DNA from: Saprospiraceae bacterium
Lineage (GTDB): Bacteria; Bacteroidota; Bacteroidia; Chitinophagales; Saprospiraceae
Reading direction: 5' to 3'
NCBI GenBank assembly: GCA_020848995.1
Contig: JADLHA010000022.1
Coordinates: 1-64,000, forward strand
DNA length: 64,000 bases
In this document: positions 26,319 through 33,328 of the stretch, in pieces
Position numbering within the stretch: the first letter of the stretch is position 1
Layout: each line of letters opens with the position of its first letter
Position numbers and translations under genes: made by a program
Notes under the pieces: generated by a model
The model's database searches: none
What the model saw: the letters and a program-made list of their open reading frames with translations, nothing else
What the model was told of the DNA's origin: nothing

Positions 26319-28007
26319 ATGAAAAACATCTATATTGAGCGTCCTTATCATTTACTGTTCGGACTGGCCACTCTGGTCAATATCATTGGTATATTATTTA
26401 TACCCCTCATGGATGTGGACGCTACTCAATACGCTTCCATAAGCCTTGAGATGCTGCAAAGCGGAAATTACCTGCAGTTGATGAACCATTACCAGGATTA
26501 CCTCGACAAACCTCCATTTCTATTCTGGACAGCGGCTCTTTCCTATAAAATTTTTGGTGTTTCAGCCTGGGCTTACCGTTTGCCGTCATTTCTGTTCAGC
26601 TTATTGGGAGTTTACTCAACTTATAAATTGACGGGGTTATTTTATAATAAACGTGCTGCCTTAAACGCGGCACTGATACTTTATACCTCTCAGGCTCTTT
26701 TCCTGATCCACCACGACGTAAGAACCGATACCATTTTAACAGCGACCGTTGTATTTTCTACCTGGCAGTTCATTGAGTATTTGCGATACCATTCCTGGCC
26801 AAACTTCATCGGCGCATTTGTTGGAATTGGAATTGGAATGCTTGAAAAGGGACCGCTCGGCTTGGTGGTACCGGCAGCAGCCGTTGGTTCACACATTCTT
26901 GTCACACGCGAATGGAAATACATATTTAAATGGCAGTGGTTGGCAGGTTTGGCCATTGTTGGCCTGATGTTGCTTCCCATGTTCATTGGCTTGTATCAGC
27001 AGTTTGATCTGCAACCGGAGAAAATCGTAAATGGAAGGAGTGGCGTGTCTGGCATTCGCTTTTTCCTATGGGAACAAAGCTTTGGCCGCATCACTGGAGA
27101 AAATGTCTGGAAGGACGATTCAACACCCTTGTTTTTCACCCATAGCTTTTTGTGGTCCTTCCTCCCCTGGTCGGTATTGGCCCTGGTAGCCTTCTATTTG
27201 AAATGCAGAGACCTGATATCTTGTCGTTTCCATTCCAAAGATCAGGAGTTCCTCAGTCTTGGCGCGTTCATCATTCCCTTTGCTGCACTTTCCTTGTCGC
27301 AGTATAAATTGCCCCATTATGTATTTGTGACTTATCCATTCGCGGCTATTTTTACAGCAGCCTGGCTTGATAAGCCGTTTAACCGGGAAAACAGCGTCTG
27401 GAAAATAGTATCGACTACACAATATGTCTTATCCGCATTGCTGATTGTGTCGGGCATTGCTTTGAACGCTTGGGCCTTTCCCTTTTTTCAAAACATTTGG
27501 GTTCTGATCCCTATGGCAATGATTTTAGTTGTCATGATTTTACAATATAAAATTAACACAAAGGATGTCATTTTAAGGATGATCACGTTGACAGCCATGT
27601 CTGGAATTTTTCTGAACTTTTTATTGAACAGCCACTTGTATCCTGGGATATTGAAGTATCAGGCAGGGACACAAATTGCAAATTACCTTGACAGAAGGGA
27701 ACTTCGCCCAGAGATCTGTTACGCATTCAAAGAAAGGAATTTTGCCCTGGATGCCTGCAGCGGCATAATCTGGAAAGACGGTTCCACCGAAATCCTTGCT
27801 GAAGTATTTAAAAAGGAAAAAGAAATATGGCTGTATACCAATGAAGAAGGATTCAATGAACTCAATAAGATGTTTCTGCAAATGGAGGTGAAAGAATTCC
27901 CACATTTTCACCCAACCAAGCTGAGTATGCAATTCCTAAATCCGGACACAAGGTTGTCATCTTTGAAACGGCGTTATCTGATTCATCTGAAAGACCAGCA
28001 AAACTGA
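26319..28007 (+). CDS. Polytopic glycosyltransferase family 39/ArnT-like
   Basis: A 562-aa GT-C-type membrane enzyme. The first periplasmic loop has DVDATQYASISLEM and LDKPPFLFW, the acidic and KPP features of the ArnT/PMT_2 group that transfers sugars (such as aminoarabinose or mannose) from undecaprenyl phosphate to lipid A or proteins. About eleven membrane segments cover residues 5-430; the C-terminal 120 residues form a soluble periplasmic domain, also as in ArnT. The ATG at 26319 is chosen since the first helix follows at once; an upstream frame adds unrelated residues. It stands alone, with no aminoarabinose genes nearby, so the sugar is unknown. Its local base composition is lower in GC than its neighbours. 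Confidence 0.85.
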   Translation: MKNIYIERPYHLLFGLATLVNIIGILFIPLMDVDATQYASISLEMLQSGNYLQLMNHYQDYLDKPPFLFWTAALSYKIFGVSAWAYRLPSFLFSLLGVYSTYKLTGLFYNKRAALNAALILYTSQALFLIHHDVRTDTILTATVVFSTWQFIEYLRYHSWPNFIGAFVGIGIGMLEKGPLGLVVPAAAVGSHILVTREWKYIFKWQWLAGLAIVGLMLLPMFIGLYQQFDLQPEKIVNGRSGVSGIRFFLWEQSFGRITGENVWKDDSTPLFFTHSFLWSFLPWSVLALVAFYLKCRDLISCRFHSKDQEFLSLGAFIIPFAALSLSQYKLPHYVFVTYPFAAIFTAAWLDKPFNRENSVWKIVSTTQYVLSALLIVSGIALNAWAFPFFQNIWVLIPMAMILVVMILQYKINTKDVILRMITLTAMSGIFLNFLLNSHLYPGILKYQAGTQIANYLDRRELRPEICYAFKERNFALDACSGIIWKDGSTEILAEVFKKEKEIWLYTNEEGFNELNKMFLQMEVKEFPHFHPTKLSMQFLNPDTRLSSLKRRYLIHLKDQQN

Positions 28008-28179
28008 GTTGATAAAGACACATCGAATAACTCCTCCTTTCTCCAGTCTCCCCGCCCGGGCTGGCTGGCGCAATAGGGGGGGCAAAGTGCCCTGAAGTCG
28101 CGGGGTGCTCGGAATGCCCACCCTTCATGCAGTAGCGTGGAATTTATTTGCCTACCGGAGCGGGTTGGAGGTCCATGTT

Positions 28180-28187
28180 TATTTTTG
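28180..28187 (+). promoter_or_regulatory. TAnnTTTG promoter box (TATTTTTG)
   Basis: An exact -7 box 18 bases before the ATG at 28206 of the metal ABC permease. A TTTG occurs at 28147-28150, but a 29-base spacer is too long for a canonical -33. Confidence 0.42.
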
Positions 28188-28205
28188 CAGGAGCAGACAA
28201 GGCTT

Positions 28206-29468
28206 ATGCTAGAGCACATGACCGAATTCATCCTATCTGACCTCGGACTGAGGACGATCATCATATCCATCCTGGTAGGTGCCATGTGCGGAATGCTCGG
28301 GTGTTTTATCGTTCTGAGAAACATGGCCATGATCGGAGATGCGCTTTCACATGCCATTTTGCCTGGAATTGTTGCAGCTTTTGCCCTGGTGGGCTATTCC
28401 ACCCTTGGCTTTTTTGCAGGTTCCGTCATTGCGGGCCTATCCTCTGCCGTACTCATCACCTGGCTTCAGCAAAAGATGAACGTCCGCAACGACGCTGCGA
28501 TAGGAATCGTTTTTACGTTCATGTTTAGCGTCGGCATCATCGGCATATCCTGGATCAGTGGCAAACAAGGGGTGCACCTCGACCTCAAGGATTTCCTATT
28601 CGGCAACCTGCTGTCGGTTTCCGCCGAGGACCTGACGATGACGGCCATACTTTTTTGCGTCGTGGCATCCTTCATTGCCGTTTGTTACCGGCCACTGTTT
28701 GTCACCACGTTTCAGCCAACTCTTTCGGGTACACTGGGCATCAACCGCACCCTGTTGCACTACCTGCTGATGCTCATGTTGAGCCTGGCTGTAGTGGCAT
28801 CGCTTCGCAGCGTAGGCGTCATACTCGTCGTATCGATGCTGATCACTCCGGCTTCAGCCGCATTGTTGCTGTCGAACGAGCTGCCTCGCGTCATCGGATG
28901 GTCCTCACTGCTCGGTGCCGTTTCGGCCCTCTCCGGTCTTTTTGCATCCATAGCCTTTGATTTTCCCGCAGGTCCTTCCATGGCTGTCATGGCAACTGCA
29001 TTTTACGGGTTGATCGTCCTGTTCGCACCCGGAAAGGGTTTGTTGGCTAAATACATCCAGAGCCACCGCCTAAAAAAACGCATCCTCATTGAAGATGTCC
29101 TCAAGCAAACCCTCCAGCTTGGGGAAGGTGCGGGTGCCGATCCAAGGACATTTTCCGATGTAAGCGGCACGTCGATCGGCACGTTGAATCGTTGTTTTGA
29201 TCGCCTGGTCCGGCTTGGATTGTATGAACAAAAAGGAAAACTGTTTTACCTCACTTCCCTCGGACATACGCGGGCTCTCCAACTGGTTCGTGCCCACCGC
29301 CTTTGGGAAACCTTCCTCGTCGAAGAACTGGGGCTATCGGCCGACCAGATCCACGAGGATGCCGAACGCATCGAACACTACCTGAGTGAAGAAGACCTTC
29401 ACAAACTCGACGAGCAGCTCGGGTTCCCGGAAAAGGACCCGCACGGCTCCCCCATCCCCAAAGCCTGA
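28206..29468 (+). CDS. Metal ABC transporter permease fused to a DtxR-like C-terminal domain
   Basis: A 420-aa fusion. Residues 1 to about 285 are an ABC-3 type permease (ZnuB/MntB/TroC family) with eight or nine membrane segments and the family stretches GCFIVLRNMAMIGDALSHA and VGVILVVSMLITPASAA. Residues from about 290 to 415 form a winged helix and dimerisation-type region of DtxR/MntR regulators (RCFDRLVRLGLYEQKGKLFYL, then RAHRLWETFLVEELG). Such fusions occur in Bacteroidota Zn/Mn transporters; the cytoplasmic domain could gate transport by metal. No ATPase or solute-binding gene lies next to it. The ATG at 28206 or 28218 may be used. Confidence 0.88.
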   Translation: MLEHMTEFILSDLGLRTIIISILVGAMCGMLGCFIVLRNMAMIGDALSHAILPGIVAAFALVGYSTLGFFAGSVIAGLSSAVLITWLQQKMNVRNDAAIGIVFTFMFSVGIIGISWISGKQGVHLDLKDFLFGNLLSVSAEDLTMTAILFCVVASFIAVCYRPLFVTTFQPTLSGTLGINRTLLHYLLMLMLSLAVVASLRSVGVILVVSMLITPASAALLLSNELPRVIGWSSLLGAVSALSGLFASIAFDFPAGPSMAVMATAFYGLIVLFAPGKGLLAKYIQSHRLKKRILIEDVLKQTLQLGEGAGADPRTFSDVSGTSIGTLNRCFDRLVRLGLYEQKGKLFYLTSLGHTRALQLVRAHRLWETFLVEELGLSADQIHEDAERIEHYLSEEDLHKLDEQLGFPEKDPHGSPIPKA

Positions 29469-29568
29469 TCACAATTCATCCGGACGGTTTGTCCAGGTAT
29501 TGGTAACTTTATCGGCAAACGACTGAATGATGCCCCTGTCAAACGACCACACCTCTCCTGAGCATTCC

Positions 29569-30195
29569 ATGATCATTTCCTACATGACCCTGCGCAAAGC
29601 TGTGGGCATCCTGGGCATGATCATGCCCCTCGTACTTTCCGTTGGCTACGTGCTCGCGGGACAAGGCACTGAAATCAAAGCGAGCATCAGCCATTATTAC
29701 CACAGTCCCATGCGCGATTTCTTTGTGGGGCTCCTCAGCGCTGTAGGGCTTTTCATGTTTTGCTACAAAGGACCTGAAAAAGTCGACGGGATTGCTGGCA
29801 ACCTGGCGGGGACTTTTGCCATCGGCACGGCTCTGCTGCCAACCTATCACGGCGGGATCCCACCTGATGAGGCCGCGATCCTGATCGGCCAATTTCATCT
29901 GGCTGCAGCCACCGCCTTTTTTCTGGTACTCAGCTATTTCTCCCTTTGTCTCTTTACAAAAACTAAAACGGGCCAGGTACCAGGACGCATGAAACTCAAA
30001 CGCAACCGCGTTTACCGGATTTGTGGGGTTGCCATGCTCGTCTTTCTGACGCTGATTGCCCTTTACCTGGTATTGTTGAAGGGGAGGATTCCATGGCTCG
30101 ATCAGGTCAAACCGGTTTTTTGGTTTGAAACCTTTGCGCTCTGGGCCTTTGGGATTTCCTGGCTCACCAAAGGAGAACTGATCCTTGGAGACTGA
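29569..30195 (+). CDS. DUF998-like integral membrane protein
   Basis: A 208-aa membrane protein with about six helices. It begins IISYMTLRKAVGILG and contains ISHYYHSPMRDFFVG, the conserved loop of DUF998-like proteins of Bacteroidota, whose function is not established. The ATG at 29569 is preferred over 29527 because the conserved N terminus starts there. A bidirectional terminator follows 71 bases downstream. Confidence 0.75.
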   Translation: MIISYMTLRKAVGILGMIMPLVLSVGYVLAGQGTEIKASISHYYHSPMRDFFVGLLSAVGLFMFCYKGPEKVDGIAGNLAGTFAIGTALLPTYHGGIPPDEAAILIGQFHLAAATAFFLVLSYFSLCLFTKTKTGQVPGRMKLKRNRVYRICGVAMLVFLTLIALYLVLLKGRIPWLDQVKPVFWFETFALWAFGISWLTKGELILGD

Positions 30196-30265
30196 CGAAA
30201 CTTGCTCCTTCCGCGGGGCGACGGTCGAATTTACAACCGCCCTTGTTGCGTATCCCCAAAACAAA

Positions 30266-30288
30266 AAAGCCTGCAGGGCGCAGGCTTT
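30266..30288. terminator. Bidirectional rho-independent terminator
   Basis: GCCTGC (30269-30274) pairs with GCAGGC (30280-30285) around AGGGC, with an A run on one side and TTT on the other. It separates the convergent DUF998-like gene and the TPR-like protein gene. Confidence 0.8.
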
Positions 30289-30309
30289 CCATTCGTTGAT
30301 GGTTTCGAG

Positions 30310-30930
30310 TCAAAGCAGGTTTATCATCCCTTTGGAAACATGTTCGTATTTGCCTCCCGCGTAATTGAGCTGACGGAAAAGCGTGCGGGCGATTCGCGGG
30401 CCATTGGTCGACATCAGTGAAGCCATCGCAAAATAAAAACGGATGTCATCCAGAAATTCAACTTTGGTCGGATTGCTCTGCAAAGCCACGCGCTTGTTCA
30501 ACTGGCTCAACCGCTCCGTAGCACTTCCATAGGCACCCCGGAAAAGTTGTGTAAGTGCCAGGTAAAATGCAGATCGCTCGTCGTCCGGGTGCAATTCATT
30601 GTAAACCCGAAAATGCCTCATTGCCAGTTCAAATTCGTAACGCTCAAAGTGCCCTTTGGCCTTCATGAATAGTTCCGCATCGGGGTCGCACGTAGCCGTA
30701 GAGGCAGGGATGGTGCTTGCAGAAATGATGCACCCGCCCTCCAAATAGGCAAACCGGGTGTTGATAACATCCTGCATCAATACGGGGAGTAAAGATTGCA
30801 GGTTGCCGGAATGGGCTGGAATCTCCCATGAAGCAGGTCTGATTTGCTTAAAATTTTGCTGTGAAACCGCCAAGGTTGCGCAGATTAAAAGGATACCCAG
30901 GATACTCAAAAGACTCATCGAAGTTTTCAT
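30310..30930 (-). CDS. Exported TPR-like protein, unknown function
   Basis: A 206-aa protein with a signal peptide (about residues 1-23, ending LAVSQ). From about residue 85 it is helical, with AELFMKAKGHFERYEFELAMRHFRVYNELHPDDERSAFYLALTQ split over two helix pairs, the A/L/Y spacing of tetratricopeptide repeats; a second repeat starts near FRGAYGSATERL. A pair of Cys (EGGCII and TATCDP) in the N-terminal part may form a disulfide. TPR domains mediate protein contacts; the partner is unknown. Confidence 0.68.
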   Translation of the reverse strand: MKTSMSLLSILGILLICATLAVSQQNFKQIRPASWEIPAHSGNLQSLLPVLMQDVINTRFAYLEGGCIISASTIPASTATCDPDAELFMKAKGHFERYEFELAMRHFRVYNELHPDDERSAFYLALTQLFRGAYGSATERLSQLNKRVALQSNPTKVEFLDDIRFYFAMASLMSTNGPRIARTLFRQLNYAGGKYEHVSKGMINLL

Positions 30931-31097
30931 GGTCGAATTATTAAATTGTGATTGGTTTTACTTTTTCAGGATGGGAGATCATTTTCTCCACCCTGATCAA
31001 CTTACATTATTATGGTGCAGATCCCATCAATTATTTAAGGTCGATGCTCATTTTTTTTCAAATATTTTTCGTCAACTCCAACGGGACTACTACAAAT

Positions 31098-31127
31098 GGA
31101 GAAGGCGCTGCATTCAGCGCCTTCTCC
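31098..31127. terminator. Perfect 13-bp hairpin, possible terminator
   Basis: GGAGAAGGCGCTG (31098-31110) and its exact complement (31115-31127) enclose the four-base loop CATT. It lies 27 bases beyond the stop of the Cys-rich protein gene (minus strand). Neither side has a real T tract, so it may act as a transcript-stabilising or weak termination structure. Confidence 0.5.
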
Positions 31128-31153
31128 AAGATATAGGGTATGCAGGCTATTGA

Positions 31154-31483
31154 TCATTTCTTTACCCGACTGCCACGCAACCAAAAGTAGTAGCGACAAT
31201 GCATCCAGCAGGCCTGGTTGATTACCACATAGGGATCGCCGCAGAAGCTGTAGCAAATTTCAAAGACGTCGGCTGTTTTGGCCGTGTCGGTCAGGACTTG
31301 TCTCTCCGGGGAGACCTTGATGGGAATTGCAGAATACCCGACAACGGAATGGTTAGCGATCATACCCGGGCAGTCATCCCTTCCAGGGTCTGGCGCGCTG
31401 AGATGGCCGGAGAAAGTCCATGGTGCTGCAAGCGCCGCCCAAAAAACGAGGGCGTTGAAGGAAAAAATCGACGTGGTTTTCAT
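31154..31483 (-). CDS. Small exported Cys-rich protein, unknown function
   Basis: A 109-aa protein with a signal peptide (about residues 1-29) and five Cys in the mature part: DCPGM, ICYSFCGDP, ACWMHCRYYFW. The two C-x3-C pairs in the last 45 residues, with a basic tail GSRVKK, suggest a small disulfide-bonded domain. It is not recognised as a family. Neighbours: a perfect hairpin downstream and a 388-base gap upstream. Whether it is a structural protein, an inhibitor or a toxin cannot be told. Confidence 0.55.
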   Translation of the reverse strand: MKTTSIFSFNALVFWAALAAPWTFSGHLSAPDPGRDDCPGMIANHSVVGYSAIPIKVSPERQVLTDTAKTADVFEICYSFCGDPYVVINQACWMHCRYYFWLRGSRVKK

Positions 31484-31871
31484 AAAGCGGTATATTTAAG
31501 ACGTTAAAAAATCGCGGTTACGAACAACTTCAATTGTTATTTTTGATCCGGGGGCTGTTGGATGCTGCATACAATTGGATGGTGCAGCGATTGCCGATTT
31601 TTTAAGGGGAGTTGACAAAAATATTTTTCAACCCCTTTGAGGGATTTCAATCCAACCGTCGCCTGGTCCCTAATAAAGACATTTCTGCCTGCATACCGGG
31701 AGATGCCCCTTACCGGATGACCGGTCCTGCCGGACGCACGTCCTGCCACCGCATGTCATTTGTATATTATATATGGGGCGCACAGGCCGCCAGACAACGG
31801 CTGCTGAATAAATATTTTAACGTGTGCCTTAATGAATGTACTATTTTTACACAAACCATACAGAAGATCCG
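31484..31871. other. 388-base gap with an imperfect hairpin
   Basis: The divergent gap between the Cys-rich protein and the sigma-like gene. It holds an imperfect hairpin at 31604-31637: AAGGGG pairs with CCCCTT, a bulged AG follows, then TTGA/TCAA and a few A-T pairs. This could be a terminator remnant or a regulatory structure. Short frames in the gap lack domains. No TAnnTTTG box is present near the sigma-like gene. Confidence 0.45.
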
Positions 31872-32459
31872 ATGTGCAAATCCTGTGAAACGTTTCAAGA
31901 TCACATGAAGCAGGGAGAAGAAGGGCGCAAAGCAGCTGTCCGCATCCTGTTTGAGCAAGAATCCATACGGAAACACGCCCGCTATTTTTTCTGGAAATAC
32001 CAACGGCATGTTTCCTCCAGCTTTTCCGACTGGGAGGATTTTTATGTCGAGATCGTCTTGCGAATTTTCCATGAGAAAGAAGCCGGGAGAGGCCCCAGGG
32101 AAAATTGTGAAGGATATTATTACAAACTCACCCGGAATATCTGCGAGGAGATGGTACGCGCCAACAAAAAATCAATGGAAGCCCAAAAGCAGCTGTCGAA
32201 TCTCGATGCCCTGACCGGAGACCCTGAAATCATCGAGAAGGTCGTACACTACATCCGCCAGATGAGTTGTAAATGCAGCACCCTGCTCTACCATTACCAC
32301 ATCGAGGTAGAGCTGGTGCGCGACAAAAAACAATTGGTAGAAATGCTGCTGCAGAAGTGCGGCAAGCAATATACGCTCGGATCCATACCAGTACACCTGA
32401 GCGAATGCCTCGACAAACTTTGCGAATTCATCCATAACGACCCCGATAATCTTTTCTGA
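31872..32459 (+). CDS. Sigma-70-like protein with degenerate region 4
   Basis: A 195-aa protein. The first half resembles region 2 of ECF sigma factors: WEDFYVEIVLRIFHEKEAGR, then EGYYYKLTRNICEEMVRANK. The C-terminal part, YTLGSIPVHLSECLDKLCEF, aligns in spacing with region 4 but lacks a clear helix-turn-helix Glu/Ala pattern. It carries CKSC at the very N terminus and several other Cys. The ATG at 31872 is used since it starts at the CKSC segment. Two bases separate its stop from the membrane protein with anti-sigma-like layout, supporting a sigma/anti-sigma pair. The call is moderately sure. Confidence 0.6.
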   Translation: MCKSCETFQDHMKQGEEGRKAAVRILFEQESIRKHARYFFWKYQRHVSSSFSDWEDFYVEIVLRIFHEKEAGRGPRENCEGYYYKLTRNICEEMVRANKKSMEAQKQLSNLDALTGDPEIIEKVVHYIRQMSCKCSTLLYHYHIEVELVRDKKQLVEMLLQKCGKQYTLGSIPVHLSECLDKLCEFIHNDPDNLF

Positions 32460-32461
32460 CC

Positions 32462-33253
32462 ATGCACGATCAAAATTTTTCCGAAACCTTCAGCGCCTTT
32501 ATCAGCGGCACCATGCCGCCTGAGGCCATGGAAGCCTTCCGCCGCCGCCTAACACAGGACAAAGTCTTCAAGCGCGCGTTTATTGCTTACCTGCTGCGCA
32601 CGGGGGCCTCCCTTCCAGCCGAGAGCCCATTTGACCGGAGCACTGCCCAAGAGATCTATGCTCAGGTTAACCCGGCCCGTTACGAAAAGCCTTCCGGTAC
32701 CTACCTTGTGCGGCAACAGGTGCGCGAACAATGGCCTCGCATTGCCGTCGCAGCCTCTTTGCTGCTGGTGATTGCAGCCTCCACGCTTTGGTACTTCTCC
32801 AGCCAATCCGACCTGGGCTCCACGCTGGCTGAGTGGATGATCGAACCCATCAGCATGGAAAGGGCGTCGGTTACAGAGCGTCAGTTCTTTGAGAAAGCAT
32901 CCCATTTCTATTATCAGGAAAGTCCCCGGATCGACAGCCTCGAGACAATGGCCGCAAGCTGTACTGGTTTTTGCATTCCCAAGTATTACCTCGCCCACGC
33001 CTACCTCAAAACGGCACAATACGATAAAGCTTTACCTCTGTTCGAATCCTGTTTGGGGAACCTCGATTACATCAACCAGGTCCCTCAGTTACAGGGCTCG
33101 GACACAGATCTGCGCATCAACACAGCCATCGCTAAATCGGCGCTAAAAAAGGATAAGGAAAGTATCCTGCGCGAGATTGAGCAACTGGAAAAACAGGTCC
33201 CCACAGACGATCCGGGCCGGGAGGTTCTCAGAAAACTGAAACGACTTCAATGA
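32462..33253 (+). CDS. Membrane-anchored anti-sigma-like protein with helical periplasmic domain
   Basis: A 263-aa protein with a cytoplasmic N-terminal domain (about residues 1-95), one membrane helix (about 98-117, IAVAASLLLVIAASTLWYF) and a periplasmic TPR-like region (about 145-260: IPKYYLAHAYLKTAQYDKALPLFESC). The layout and the position right after a sigma-like gene match anti-sigma factors of Bacteroidota, in which the N-terminal domain holds the sigma factor and the periplasmic part senses a signal. No zinc-binding HxxxCxxC motif is present. It is convergent with the barrel receptor gene. Confidence 0.6.
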   Translation: MHDQNFSETFSAFISGTMPPEAMEAFRRRLTQDKVFKRAFIAYLLRTGASLPAESPFDRSTAQEIYAQVNPARYEKPSGTYLVRQQVREQWPRIAVAASLLLVIAASTLWYFSSQSDLGSTLAEWMIEPISMERASVTERQFFEKASHFYYQESPRIDSLETMAASCTGFCIPKYYLAHAYLKTAQYDKALPLFESCLGNLDYINQVPQLQGSDTDLRINTAIAKSALKKDKESILREIEQLEKQVPTDDPGREVLRKLKRLQ

Positions 33254-33328
33254 ATTCTGGCCTGAAGACGGATTTCAGACCTCAGGACCTGGAGGAATTT
33301 AACATGGCTGAAAGCACTCTCGGGCAGA

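Noticed and set aside
31612-31908. Plus-strand frame of 98 codons overlapping the start of the sigma-like gene
   Set aside because: It runs through an imperfect hairpin and overlaps a better supported gene; no domain seen.
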